This document shows, one piece after another, positions 29,587 to 38,446 of a stretch of DNA of 44,140 nt (positions are counted from its first letter, which is position 1; each line of letters starts with the position of its first letter). The stretch lies in assembly GCA_020343455.1 (NCBI GenBank), contig CP070795.1, positions 1-44,140 on the forward strand, in the 5' to 3' direction. The stretch is from Caldifarciminota bacterium (GTDB taxonomy: Bacteria > Hydrothermota > Tepidihabitantia > SM23-42). The position numbers were made by a program, and so were the translations under genes. The notes beneath the pieces were generated by a model, which had not been told where the DNA came from, searched no databases, and saw only the letters and a program-made list of their open reading frames with translations.

Positions 29587-32259
29587 ATGATAAAGAAGGT
29601 CCGGCTCAACATCTCAGGGATGACCTGTGCGAGTTGTGTGCGGATCATCGAGGATTCTCTGAGCAAACACGAAGGCGTCCAGAACGTGCAGGTGAATTTG
29701 GCATCGGAGAGTGCAAGCATTGAATACGACGACCGGAGGACATCGGTTGCCGACCTGAAGAAAGCAATCGGCAAGGTCGGCTATGTAGTGAGACAAGAAA
29801 ATGCGGTCCTGAAGGTTGGCGGAATGACCTGCGCGACCTGCGTCGCCACGGTCGAAAACGCACTGAAGAGGACCGGCAAGGCCGCAGATGTCACCGTGAA
29901 CCTTGCGTCCGAAAAAGCATACGTCTCGTTCGACCCCAGTGTAACCGACTTAACCATACTGAAAAAAGCGATCGAAGATTCCGGTTACAAGTACCTCGGG
30001 CTCGAGGGCGAAGAAACCGCCGAGATCGAAAAGACTGCCCGAGAGGCTGATCTAGTGCAGAAACGAAATCGTTTCATCTTGGGATTCGCAGTCGGCATAC
30101 CATTGATGATCCTGATGTATGTACACATCCATTTGCCCTTTCCCATGGCGTACCTCATGTTCGCTGTAACGACACCGGTCTTCATCTACGTCAGTCTTCC
30201 TATATTCACGGCTGGTTATCGGGCGCTCAAGAATAGAAATCTCAACATGGATGTCATGTATTCAATGGGGATCGGTGTAGCTTACGTATCAAGTCTCCTG
30301 GGTACGTTCGAAATCCTTCTTTCGCGAGATTTCCTCTTTTACGAGTCGGCCCTCATGCTTGCGTCGTTCCTCACCTTCGGACGGTATCTCGAAACGAGGG
30401 CAAAGGGCAAGACCTCGGACGCCATCAGCAAATTGATCGGCCTGCAGCCACGTGAGGCGGCAGTCGTTCGGAATGGCAGAGAAGAGACCATATCTGTCGA
30501 AGACGTTCTCATTGACGACGAAGTCATCGTGAAGCCGGGAGAAAGAATACCGGTCGACGGAATGGTCATCGACGGCTCAAGCTACGTGAATGAATCGATG
30601 ATAACCGGCGAACCTGCTCCAGTGCGCAAAAGTCCTAAAGACAACGTGGTTGGCGGCACCGTGAACAAGAACAGTGTCCTTAGAATCAGGGCAACCCGGA
30701 TTGGAAAGGATACCGTTCTTGCTCAGATAATCAGACTCGTCGAAACGGCACAGGGCTCGAAACCGCCCGTACAACGTATTGCCGATCGCGTGGTCAGTTA
30801 CTTCATCCCCGTCGTGCTGCTTATTGCCATCACATCTTTTGCTGTTTGGTATTTCATCATCGGTAACTCACTACTCTTTTCTCTTACGCGCCTGATATCG
30901 GTGCTGGTCGTTGCTTGCCCGTGTGCGCTCGGCCTGGCCACCCCCACCGCCGTCACTGTCGGCATCGGACGAGGCGCTGAGCTGGGAATACTGGTCAAGA
31001 ACGGCGAAGCACTCGAATTATCGGAGAAGATCACAACAGTAGTGTTCGACAAGACGGGTACCTTGACCAAAGGTTTGCCTGAGGTCACGGAGATTATCAC
31101 TTTTGGCGTCAGCGAACCGAGGTTGCTCGAGATCGCAGGGAGTCTAGAGAAGGATTCACTCCACCCCATCGCCGAAGCGATCGTCCGCGCAGCCGAAGGC
31201 AGAAAGGTCGCTGTGGCAAAGATAGAGAATTTCGACACAGTGGAAGGCAAAGGAGTGAAAGGGATCCTGCATGGAGAGGCGGTGCTGGCCGGTAGTAGAG
31301 CACTCATGGAAGACAACCGTATCCCGCTTCCCGAGGGTGCTGAGGGTCGTATTACCGCGATCGCAGAAACAGGCAAAAGCATAACGTTCGTTGCATATGC
31401 CGGGGAAATGGTCGGAGTGATCGGAGTGGCGGATTCCCTCAAAGAATCGGCGATCAAGGCCGTCGAGCATATGAAAGATCTCAGACTCGATGTGATCATG
31501 GTAACCGGGGACAACAGAAGAAGCGCGGAAACCATGGCAAAGAAGATAGGGATATCGCGAGTGCTCGCCGAGGTCCTTCCCGACGACAAGGCAAAAGAGG
31601 TAAAACGGCTGCAAGAGGCGAAGGAAATTGTGTCCTTCGTAGGAGACGGCATAAACGACGCTCCGGCGCTTGCTCAGGCAGATGTCGGCATCGCAATTGG
31701 CACCGGGACCGATGTCGCGATCGAGACCGGAGATATAATACTGATGAAAGGAGAATTGACCGACGGTGTTGCGGCTATTCAATTGGCGAGGAAGGTAATG
31801 TCGCGTATCAAGCAGAATCTATTTTGGGCTTTTGCATATAATACGGCGCTCATCCCGGTGGCGGCCGGCTTACTCTATCCCGTATTCGGCATAGACTTCA
31901 GGCCCGAACTTGCCGGTTTCGCAATGGCAATGAGCTCCGTCACAGTGGTGACTCTGTCGCTGATGCTGAAAGGATACACTCCGATGGCAAAAAGAACAAC
32001 GAAGAGAAAGGAAGATACCGGCGAAACGCTGAATGAGAAGGGACAGCAAGAGTTGGAGACAGAGCGACAAGGGCAAACCGGCGATGAAAAGGAGGTAATC
32101 ATGGCAATCGATCCAATATGTAAGATGACAGTCGATGAGAAAACTGCACAATACAAGAGCGATTTTAGAGGAAAGACGTACTACTTCTGTGCCCCCGGCT
32201 GTAAGAAAAAGTTTGACGAAAATCCGAAGGAGTACGCTGAGAAGTCGAAATCTGAATAA
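29587..32259 (+). CDS. copA: Cu(I)-exporting P-type ATPase (CopA) continuing into a YHS domain
   Basis: The 890-residue open frame has two N-terminal heavy-metal-associated domains (GMTCASC, Cys14/17; GMTCATC, Cys82/85) and the transmembrane CPC motif (444-446). The phosphorylated Asp488 is in DKTGTLTKG, with SLHPIA and [10 protein letters not shown] later. The Cu(I)-specific residues YN and MxxSS stand in the last two helices ([18 protein letters not shown]). It pumps Cu+ out of the cytoplasm. After an acidic, Gln/Glu-rich linker the frame runs on into a 52-residue YHS domain starting at Met839, which has its own ribosome binding site. No clear ribosome binding site precedes 29587. Confidence 0.95.
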   Translation: MIKKVRLNISGMTCASCVRIIEDSLSKHEGVQNVQVNLASESASIEYDDRRTSVADLKKAIGKVGYVVRQENAVLKVGGMTCATCVATVENALKRTGKAADVTVNLASEKAYVSFDPSVTDLTILKKAIEDSGYKYLGLEGEETAEIEKTAREADLVQKRNRFILGFAVGIPLMILMYVHIHLPFPMAYLMFAVTTPVFIYVSLPIFTAGYRALKNRNLNMDVMYSMGIGVAYVSSLLGTFEILLSRDFLFYESALMLASFLTFGRYLETRAKGKTSDAISKLIGLQPREAAVVRNGREETISVEDVLIDDEVIVKPGERIPVDGMVIDGSSYVNESMITGEPAPVRKSPKDNVVGGTVNKNSVLRIRATRIGKDTVLAQIIRLVETAQGSKPPVQRIADRVVSYFIPVVLLIAITSFAVWYFIIGNSLLFSLTRLISVLVVACPCALGLATPTAVTVGIGRGAELGILVKNGEALELSEKITTVVFDKTGTLTKGLPEVTEIITFGVSEPRLLEIAGSLEKDSLHPIAEAIVRAAEGRKVAVAKIENFDTVEGKGVKGILHGEAVLAGSRALMEDNRIPLPEGAEGRITAIAETGKSITFVAYAGEMVGVIGVADSLKESAIKAVEHMKDLRLDVIMVTGDNRRSAETMAKKIGISRVLAEVLPDDKAKEVKRLQEAKEIVSFVGDGINDAPALAQADVGIAIGTGTDVAIETGDIILMKGELTDGVAAIQLARKVMSRIKQNLFWAFAYNTALIPVAAGLLYPVFGIDFRPELAGFAMAMSSVTVVTLSLMLKGYTPMAKRTTKRKEDTGETLNEKGQQELETERQGQTGDEKEVIMAIDPICKMTVDEKTAQYKSDFRGKTYYFCAPGCKKKFDENPKEYAEKSKSE
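32101..32259 (+). CDS. YHS-domain protein, possible internal translation product of the copA frame
   Basis: An ATG at 32101, in frame with copA, is preceded at five bases by a perfect AAGGAGG (32089-32095). It would yield a free 52-residue YHS protein: MAIDPICKM start, a [15 protein letters not shown] core with the metal-binding Cys residues, and a KEYAEK end. YHS domains bind Cu or other metals and are often fused to copper ATPases or encoded beside them. Either the fused protein, the free protein or both are made; the strong internal site favours at least some free product. Confidence 0.6.
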   Translation: MAIDPICKMTVDEKTAQYKSDFRGKTYYFCAPGCKKKFDENPKEYAEKSKSE

Positions 32260-32288
32260 ATGGAAGGATATTCACCAGAGGAGAACAT

Positions 32289-32576
32289 ATGGACGTAAGA
32301 CACGTGGAAGGCCGGAAAAAAGGTAACGTCATGCTCTACGCTCTGAGCACGTGCGTCTGGTGCAAGAAGACAAAGAGACTGCTCAATACCTTGAACATTG
32401 CATACGACTACGTAGATGTCGACCTGGTCGGTGGAGACGAGAGAGCCAAGATCAAGGAAACCGTCCTGAAGTGGAACCCGAACGGATCATACCCCACTAT
32501 CGTTATTGACGAGAAGCAGAGTATAGTCGGTTACGATCCGGAGAAGATAAAAGAGGTACTGGGTAATGACCAATAG
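32289..32576 (+). CDS. Glutaredoxin-like protein
   Basis: The 95-residue thioredoxin-fold protein has an N-terminal CVWC active site (Cys22, Cys25), a YPTIVID segment with the cis-Pro, and a C-terminal [13 protein letters not shown] helix, as in NrdH/Grx-like proteins. AGAGGAG stands before the ATG. It overlaps the ferredoxin:thioredoxin reductase gene by 11 bases, so it is the natural candidate to receive electrons from that enzyme. Confidence 0.88.
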   Translation: MDVRHVEGRKKGNVMLYALSTCVWCKKTKRLLNTLNIAYDYVDVDLVGGDERAKIKETVLKWNPNGSYPTIVIDEKQSIVGYDPEKIKEVLGNDQ

Positions 32577-33078
32577 CGACAGAAACCGCGCTGAGCAAGA
32601 TATTATATACAAGAAATTGAGCGCCGATGCCGAATCGGGCGGATACCACCTCAATCCAGACGTGGAATTCACAATGGACCTCATCGATGGACTGGTTACA
32701 AACGAAAAACGATATGGCTATCCCTCATGCCCTTGCCGTCTGGCATCTGGCAAGAAGAACGGCGACCTCGATATTGTTTGTCCTTGCGATTACCGCGATG
32801 CCGACCTCAATGATTACGACACGTGCTATTGTGGGCTGTATGTGTCAAAACGTGTCATCGAAGGTAAGAAAGAGATAGGAAAGATACCGGAACGTAGGCC
32901 ACCGCATAGAACGAATAGTGCATCAGAGTTGTCGCCGACCATGCAATCCCTTCCCTACCCTGTCTGGAGGTGCCGCGTCTGCGGTTACCTTTGCGCAAGG
33001 AAAGAGCCGCCAGAGGCCTGTCCGGTATGTAAAGCAGGAAAAGAACGGTTCGAACTATTCATTCCCGGGCCGTCATAA
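32566..33078 (+). CDS. Ferredoxin:thioredoxin reductase catalytic chain fused to a rubredoxin-like domain
   Basis: Residues 1-105 are an FTR catalytic domain with the three Cys pairs of its 4Fe-4S and disulfide site: SCPCR (55, 57), VCPCDYRD (72, 74) and TCYCGLY (87, 89; Tyr for the usual His). After a linker, residues 131-170 form a rubrerythrin-type rubredoxin domain (WRCRVCGY, Cys136/139; [13 protein letters not shown], Cys152/155). The enzyme uses one-electron carriers to reduce disulfides in thioredoxin-like partners; the extra domain may allow rubredoxin-type electron entry. The gene overlaps the glutaredoxin gene. Confidence 0.9.
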   Translation: MTNSDRNRAEQDIIYKKLSADAESGGYHLNPDVEFTMDLIDGLVTNEKRYGYPSCPCRLASGKKNGDLDIVCPCDYRDADLNDYDTCYCGLYVSKRVIEGKKEIGKIPERRPPHRTNSASELSPTMQSLPYPVWRCRVCGYLCARKEPPEACPVCKAGKERFELFIPGPS

Positions 33079-33117
33079 CGGATGTCTAAACTTGCAGAAT
33101 CAATTTTAGGAGGAAAG

Positions 33118-33243
33118 ATGGCGAACGTTCAAAAAGCAGGTGAAGTATATAGATGCGAAATATGCGGCAATGTCGTCGAGGTTAAAGAAGCAGGCGGCGG
33201 TGAACTGGTCTGCTGCGGCAAGCCGATGCAATTGGTAAAATAG
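33118..33243 (+). CDS. Desulforedoxin (short rubredoxin-like Fe protein)
   Basis: The 41-residue protein has the Dx pattern: [12 protein letters not shown] (Cys13, Cys16), then adjacent Cys32-Cys33 in LVCCGKPM, binding one Fe(SCys)4. In many anaerobes this domain is the N-terminal part of desulfoferrodoxin; here it is a separate gene 48 bases before the superoxide reductase. It should pass electrons to that enzyme. AGGAGG precedes the ATG. Confidence 0.93.
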   Translation: MANVQKAGEVYRCEICGNVVEVKEAGGGELVCCGKPMQLVK

Positions 33244-33291
33244 TTCAGCTGATTGCAGTAATACTTCATAAAACAGAGAAAGGAGAACACA

Positions 33292-33687
33292 ATGCAAGAA
33301 CTTTCTAAGATCTTCCAATCAGCCGATTGGAAAAAAGAAAAGCATGTACCCGTCATCGAGGCAGCTGATAAGGTGAGGAAAGGTGAGAATGTAGGCGTAA
33401 CCCTCTCGGTGGGAAAAGAGATCCCGCACCCGAACACGACCGAGCATCACATAGCGTGGATGGACATCTATTTCCAGCCGAGTGAAGGCAAATTCCCGTA
33501 TCACATCGGGCGCTTCGAATTCTCGTCGCACGGTGCCTCGACCGATGGACCGAATACAAGCACGATCTTTACACACCCAACAGTATCGGTGACCTTCAAG
33601 GCCGAAAAATCTGGAACGTTGTTCGCATTGTCCTACTGCAACATCCATGGTCTGTGGATAAATTCGCACGAAATAACCATAGAATAG
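33292..33687 (+). CDS. Superoxide reductase (neelaredoxin type, 1Fe-SOR)
   Basis: The 131-residue protein shows the full catalytic centre: Glu16-Lys17-His18 (EKHVPVIE), His46, His52 and the CNIHG motif (Cys116, His119), giving the Fe(His)4(Cys) site. It reduces superoxide to peroxide without making oxygen, the strategy of anaerobes. The desulforedoxin domain is absent from this chain and encoded just upstream. The peroxiredoxin downstream can remove the product. AAAGGAG precedes the ATG. Confidence 0.96.
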   Translation: MQELSKIFQSADWKKEKHVPVIEAADKVRKGENVGVTLSVGKEIPHPNTTEHHIAWMDIYFQPSEGKFPYHIGRFEFSSHGASTDGPNTSTIFTHPTVSVTFKAEKSGTLFALSYCNIHGLWINSHEITIE

Positions 33688-33721
33688 CGTCCGGAGGGAA
33701 CATAAACAAAGGAGGCATATA

Positions 33722-34180
33722 GTGGTGAAGATCGGCGATAAAGCGCCTGATTTCGTGCTAAAAGACCACAACACGAACGATGTGTTGATCTCTGCTCTGT
33801 CCGGACAGAAGATACTACTATCATTCCATCCCCTCGCCTGGACAAAAGTCTGCGCCGAGCAGATGCAGTCACTGGAAAATAACATTCACGATTTCGGTAA
33901 GTTGAATACAATCGCGCTGGGGGTGAGCGTTGATACCGTGCCTTCCAAGAAAGCCTGGGCAAAGGAATTGGGAATCGAGCATACAAAACTCCTCTCCGAT
34001 TTCTGGCCTCATGGTGCAGCAGCCAGGAAGTACGGTATCTTCCGGGAAAAAGATGGATTTTCAGAACGTGCGAACATAATAATCGATGAAAAACAGCATA
34101 TAGTATTCGCAAAGATCTATGAAATCGCACAACTGCCGGACATGGAGCAAATATTGGATTTCATCAGGAAAGATCAGTGA
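33722..34180 (+). CDS. One-Cys peroxiredoxin (AhpE/BCP-like)
   Basis: The 152-residue thioredoxin-fold protein has the PxxxTxxC peroxidatic motif (Pro37, Thr41, Cys44) and no other Cys, so an external thiol must resolve it, plausibly the glutaredoxin or double-thioredoxin protein nearby. It reduces the peroxide formed by the superoxide reductase. AAAGGAGG stands upstream; GTG 33722 is taken as start, with GTG 33725 equally possible. The conserved Arg appears in the FREKDGFSERANIIID segment. Confidence 0.92.
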   Translation: MVKIGDKAPDFVLKDHNTNDVLISALSGQKILLSFHPLAWTKVCAEQMQSLENNIHDFGKLNTIALGVSVDTVPSKKAWAKELGIEHTKLLSDFWPHGAAARKYGIFREKDGFSERANIIIDEKQHIVFAKIYEIAQLPDMEQILDFIRKDQ

Positions 34181-34191
34181 AAGGAGCAAAA

Positions 34192-34677
34192 ATGAACGAA
34201 GACACAAAAGCAAAAATAGATACTCTGTTGACAGATGCAATGAACGCCGAAGCACAGGCAAAGAAGTTCTATATTGAAGCTGCAGCAAAAGCGTCGAGTA
34301 ACGCCGGCAAGAATCTCTTCAATGAACTGGCCGATTTTGAACAGGGGCATTATGACCGACTCCAAAGAATAATCGAAGCACGAGGAAAAGGGCTCAACCT
34401 TGCCGGTATCACGGCGCCACAAAAGATCCCTACGAAATCTGAAGTCGAAGGACAATTCGAGCCGAACAAGGATGAAATAGTCTCAGTCCTGACGCTCGGC
34501 ATCGAGGCTGAAAAGAAAGCCAGAGCGAAGTACCTGGAGATATCGAAGATGTTCGATGACGAAGAATCAAAGGCAATCTTCATTAATATGGCTGAAGAGG
34601 AACGGAAGCATCAATCCATACTCGAGGACCAGTTCTACAGTATTTCGAACAAAGGTACAATAATCTGGGGAGACTGA
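34192..34677 (+). CDS. Ferritin-like (erythrin-type) di-iron protein 4
   Basis: The 161-residue four-helix protein has MNAEAQAKKFY with DFEQGH and GIEAEKKARAKY with EEERKH, two half-sites of a di-iron centre. It is a paralogue of the proteins at 25109 and 26451 but lies with the superoxide reductase and peroxiredoxin, so peroxide removal is the likely job. No rubredoxin domain. ATG 34192 is chosen for its AAAGGAG; a GTG at 34177 overlaps the ribosome binding site. Confidence 0.85.
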   Translation: MNEDTKAKIDTLLTDAMNAEAQAKKFYIEAAAKASSNAGKNLFNELADFEQGHYDRLQRIIEARGKGLNLAGITAPQKIPTKSEVEGQFEPNKDEIVSVLTLGIEAEKKARAKYLEISKMFDDEESKAIFINMAEEERKHQSILEDQFYSISNKGTIIWGD

Positions 34678-34686
34678 CCAACGTCA

Positions 34687-35250
34687 ATGGAAGTCAAGGA
34701 AGCAATAGAAAAAAGAAGAGCCTACAGATCGCTCGCGCCGGTCGACATAGACGACGAAACCGTGGCAAGTCTGGCAGAGAGCGCGCGGTTATTCTGCTCA
34801 TGCTTCAACAATCAACCGTGGCGGTATGTATTCGTCCGTGATAGAGAGATACTGAACAAGATGCATGAAGCGCTTTCCCGGGGTAATGAGTGGGCGCGAG
34901 CGGCATCGCTCATCATTGCAGTCTTCAGTAAACCCGAACTAGACTGCCTCATCAGGGAGAGGAAGTATTATCTCTTCGACACAGGAATGGCCACGGCAGC
35001 AATGATCCTCCGCGCCACCGAACTCGGACTCGTCGCCCATCCGATCGCCGGGTTCAGTCCTAAAAAGACCAAGGAGATTCTCGGCATACCTGAAGAAATG
35101 GAAGTAATAACGTTGGTCATAGTGGGAAGACGTTCGACTACGATCAATCCGTTACTTTCGGAAAAACAAGCTGAGGCGGAAAGAGAAAGGCCGGAAAGGA
35201 TCCCTCAGGCCAGATTCGCGTTCAGAGATCGATACGAGGACCGTTCCTAA
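34687..35250 (+). CDS. Nitroreductase-family flavoprotein
   Basis: The 187-residue FMN protein has the classic start EAIEKRRAYRSL, a FNNQPWRYVFV phosphate/FMN segment, GMATAAMILRATELGL and an LVIVGR strand near the end. Nitroreductase-like enzymes use NAD(P)H to reduce nitro compounds, quinones, flavins or other acceptors; the substrate is unknown. It begins nine bases after the ferritin-like gene and shares its operon. The C-terminal tail is highly charged. Confidence 0.88.
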   Translation: MEVKEAIEKRRAYRSLAPVDIDDETVASLAESARLFCSCFNNQPWRYVFVRDREILNKMHEALSRGNEWARAASLIIAVFSKPELDCLIRERKYYLFDTGMATAAMILRATELGLVAHPIAGFSPKKTKEILGIPEEMEVITLVIVGRRSTTINPLLSEKQAEAERERPERIPQARFAFRDRYEDRS

Positions 35251-35299
35251 ACCCGACACACTGATTACGGTCTAATTGGCGTGGAACAAAGGAGGATTT

Positions 35300-35971
35300 G
35301 TGGCTGTCATAGATGAGAAGACGAAAGAGCAAGTAAAGAATATGCTCAAGGATCTGAAGAACGAGGTCACCCTGGTCGTATTCACACAGGAGTCGCTGAT
35401 CTCCACGGGCGCTAAGGAGTGCGAGACATGCAAGGATAACCGCCTGCTCATGGAAGAAGTAGCATCCCTCTCCGACAAAATAAGAGTCGAAGTCTTCGAC
35501 TACGCGAAGGATAAGAACAAGGTGGAGGAGTACGGGATCGATAAGATACCGGCAACGGTCATCAAAGGTGACAGGGATAGAGGGATTAGAATATTCGGCC
35601 TGCCGGCCGGCTACGAATTTCCAACGTTGCTCAGCGCAATAAAATTGGTCTCTGCAGCAGAATCAGATCTGAGCGACGGATCACGTACATCAATGAAGAA
35701 GATCACCAAACCGGTTCACATACAGGTTTTCGTTACGCTCACATGTCCGTACTGCGCTTCAGCGGCACACCTGGCTCACCGGTTGGCGCACCAAAGCGAA
35801 ATGGTAAAAGCCGCCGTCATCAACGCGCAGGAATTCCCTCAATTGGCTCAGAAATATAACGTATTCGCCGTGCCCAAGATAGTAATCAACGAGTCGATTC
35901 AATTCGAAGGCGCGTTACCTGAAGAGGGTTTCGTCGCCAAGGTTCTCGACTCGCAGAATTCCGAAAAATGA
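35300..35971 (+). CDS. Double-thioredoxin-fold protein disulfide oxidoreductase (PDO/Grx-like)
   Basis: The 223-residue protein has two tandem thioredoxin folds. The first has a CETC site (Cys41, Cys44) and KIPATVI cis-Pro; the second has CPYC (Cys149, Cys152) and FAVPKIVI. This two-unit layout is typical of PDO proteins of archaea and thermophilic bacteria and of AhpF N-terminal domains. It may recycle the peroxiredoxin. GTG 35300 is used because AAAGGAGG precedes it at the right distance; a TTG at 35276 is unsupported. It closes the oxygen-defence array. Confidence 0.88.
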   Translation: MAVIDEKTKEQVKNMLKDLKNEVTLVVFTQESLISTGAKECETCKDNRLLMEEVASLSDKIRVEVFDYAKDKNKVEEYGIDKIPATVIKGDRDRGIRIFGLPAGYEFPTLLSAIKLVSAAESDLSDGSRTSMKKITKPVHIQVFVTLTCPYCASAAHLAHRLAHQSEMVKAAVINAQEFPQLAQKYNVFAVPKIVINESIQFEGALPEEGFVAKVLDSQNSEK

Positions 35972-36207
35972 GCGAGTGATGCCGACCGGTTCGCATTGGA
36001 TGGCCGCGAAGGATCCGTTGCTTTGCAGGCATCCATAGATTGAATGTAAGATCGTTCACCAGAAGCGAAATAGACCAGTGTCGAGCATCTAGCATCGTAG
36101 ATATTCACCAACACTTTACAGATCCGCTGTTTCATGTGAGATGATGGCGCTTCGTCATGTCGTGCTTAAGTCGAGGACCTCAATGCATGTAGCACAGCCC
36201 GAATTTC

Positions 36208-36235
36208 TTGACAACTCGGCGGTGTGCGCTATACT
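36208..36235 (+). promoter_or_regulatory. Sigma-70 promoter of the trehalose operon
   Basis: TTGACA (perfect), a 16-base spacer and TATACT (one mismatch) predict a start at about 36242 and a 24-base leader. The preceding 240 bases after the oxygen-defence array hold no gene that I can support. Confidence 0.75.
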
Positions 36236-36265
36236 ATTAATAGTAGAAGACAAAGAAGAAATACT

Positions 36266-38446
36266 ATGAAAAGACTCTTGATCGTCTCAAATCGACTGCC
36301 GGTCACCGTCACAAAACGAGAAGGTAAAATAAGATATACACAGAGTGTCGGTGGCCTGGCCACCGGCCTCAGTTCGTTATTAAGGTCGTACGAAAATTCG
36401 TGGATCGGTTGGCCGGGCATTGCATACGAGCGTGTGAAAGATCAGAAACCGCGCATCAAGCGCGCGTTGATGCAATATAATTGCCATCCGGTATTCCTCA
36501 ATCAATACGATATCGAGCAGTTCTACTACGGATTCTGCAACCGGATAATCTGGCCGTTGTTCCACTACTTCTCTCAATATGCAACCTATAACAAAAATAA
36601 CTGGGACTCATATCAAAGGGTCAACCAGATATTCTGTAATAGGATAAAGCATATTGCCAAAGCCGACGACATCATCTGGATTCACGATTACCACCTCATG
36701 CTCCTGCCCCAACTACTGCGAAAAGAATTACCCCATGCTTCAATAGGTTTCTTTCTTCACATACCGTTTCCTTCTTCCGAGGTCTTCCGTACGCTTCCCT
36801 CCCGCAAAGAAATCGTCAGAGGAATGCTTGGCGCAGATCTCGTGGGATTTCACACTTACGATTACGCACACCACTATTTGCAGACCGTACGGCGCCTACT
36901 TGGTTATGAACACAGCAAGGCTCAAGTGAATTTCGACAACCGGATCGTGAGGGTAGATGCTTTTCCAATGGGCATCGACTATGATCAATTTCACCGCGCG
37001 GCCGAGGATGAAGGCATTCAAAGAGAAGTTCGCAAGATCAAAAAGCGCGTCGGCGAACGCAAAATAATCGTGTCGATCGATCGCCTCGATTATACTAAAG
37101 GCATAGCACAACGTCTTGAAGCCTTCGATTACTTCCTCGATACCAACCCGAAATACCGCGAGAAGGTTACCCTCATCCTCGTTGCAGTACCTTCGCGCAC
37201 AGGTGTCGAGCAGTACGCACTGCTCAAAAGAGAAGTCGATGAGCTCATAAGTAGGATCAATGGCAAGTACGGTACAATAGGCTGGATGCCGATATGGTAC
37301 CTCTATCGTTTTCTTCCATTCAAGAATCTTGTACCGTTGTATTTGGCCGGAGACGTGGCTCTGATCACTCCGATAAGAGATGGTATGAATCTCATCGCAA
37401 AAGAGTATCTCGCCACGAAGAAATATAAGAAGGGTGTATTGATCCTCAGCGAAATGGCGGGCGCGTCAAAAATATTGGGCGAGGCAATAATCGTCAATCC
37501 GAATGATAAAGAGGAGATAGCCGGTGCGATAAAGATTGCTTTAAGAATGCCTGAGAATGAACAAGCGAGGAGAAATGATGTCATGCAAAGGCGCCTTCAG
37601 CGCTATAATGTTGAACGATGGGCGGCTGATTTCTTGGACAACCTTTCGCGCATCAAGACGAAACAACAGGAACTGACGGCCAAGAACCTGCGCACGGAAG
37701 TACGTAAGAAGATCCTGCGTAAATATTCTGAAAGCAGAAAGAGACTCTTGCTCCTCGACTACGACGGCACGCTCGTATCATTCACCGGAGAACCGGGCAA
37801 CGCCATCCCTGATAGAGAGATCGTCAAGGTGCTCAGGACGCTTGCCGATAATCCAAGAAACGAATTGGTCATAGTGAGCGGTCGCGACCGCGCGACCCTG
37901 GACAGGTGGTTCGGCAAAGTCGGCTGCGGTTTGATAGCGGAGCACGGCGTTTGGTTCAAGAACAAAAAGAGCGCGTGGGCAATGATCAAACCGTTGAAGA
38001 ATGACTGGAAAGAGCAGATACAACCGATCTTGGAGCTGTACGTAGACCGTACTCCCGGTACGAGCATCGAAGAGAAGGATTACTCGATCGTCTGGCACTA
38101 CCGCAAGACGGACCAGCGGCTTGGCGAGCTCAGGGCGGGCGAACTCAAAGAAAGACTCCTTGATCTCGCTTCTTCGTTGAATCTGAGCATACTGGAGGGG
38201 AGTAAAGTAATTGAGGTGAAGAATATAGGCATAAACAAAGGCATTGCTGCACAGAAATGGATCGACCGCAGAACGTGGGATTTCATTATTGCGATGGGTG
38301 ATGATTGGACCGATGAAGATACTTTTGAAGTTGTGCCTGAGAAAGCATATTCCATCAAGATTGGAATCGGATACACAAAGGCAAAATACACGATACCCTC
38401 GCCGCAGGATGCCCGGAATCTGCTGAAAGAATTCACCAGATGTTAA
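36266..38446 (+). CDS. Bifunctional trehalose-6-phosphate synthase/phosphatase (OtsA-OtsB fusion)
   Basis: The 726-residue protein has an N-terminal GT20 synthase (about 1-475): VSNRLPVT, GGLATGLSSL, WIHDYHLMLLP, HIPFPSSEVFRTLP, RLDYTKGI and RDGMNLIAKEY. A C-terminal HAD trehalose-6-phosphatase follows (about 490-726): LLLDYDGTLV, VIVSGRD, EHGVWFK and GDDWTDEDTFE. It makes trehalose from UDP-glucose and glucose-6-phosphate in one chain. The start at 36266 is set by the promoter; earlier in-frame codons lie inside it. It overlaps the sugar-binding lipoprotein gene by seven bases. Confidence 0.96.
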   Translation: MKRLLIVSNRLPVTVTKREGKIRYTQSVGGLATGLSSLLRSYENSWIGWPGIAYERVKDQKPRIKRALMQYNCHPVFLNQYDIEQFYYGFCNRIIWPLFHYFSQYATYNKNNWDSYQRVNQIFCNRIKHIAKADDIIWIHDYHLMLLPQLLRKELPHASIGFFLHIPFPSSEVFRTLPSRKEIVRGMLGADLVGFHTYDYAHHYLQTVRRLLGYEHSKAQVNFDNRIVRVDAFPMGIDYDQFHRAAEDEGIQREVRKIKKRVGERKIIVSIDRLDYTKGIAQRLEAFDYFLDTNPKYREKVTLILVAVPSRTGVEQYALLKREVDELISRINGKYGTIGWMPIWYLYRFLPFKNLVPLYLAGDVALITPIRDGMNLIAKEYLATKKYKKGVLILSEMAGASKILGEAIIVNPNDKEEIAGAIKIALRMPENEQARRNDVMQRRLQRYNVERWAADFLDNLSRIKTKQQELTAKNLRTEVRKKILRKYSESRKRLLLLDYDGTLVSFTGEPGNAIPDREIVKVLRTLADNPRNELVIVSGRDRATLDRWFGKVGCGLIAEHGVWFKNKKSAWAMIKPLKNDWKEQIQPILELYVDRTPGTSIEEKDYSIVWHYRKTDQRLGELRAGELKERLLDLASSLNLSILEGSKVIEVKNIGINKGIAAQKWIDRRTWDFIIAMGDDWTDEDTFEVVPEKAYSIKIGIGYTKAKYTIPSPQDARNLLKEFTRC

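Noticed and set aside
30798-31652. Long open frame on the minus strand inside copA
   Set aside because: Its translation is Ser/Pro/Ala-rich with no family motif, it lacks a ribosome binding site, and it is a mirror of the strongly supported ATPase frame.
35972-36207. Gap before the trehalose promoter examined for a small gene or RNA
   Set aside because: Only short frames without ribosome binding sites and no tRNA-like or strong hairpin structure were seen.
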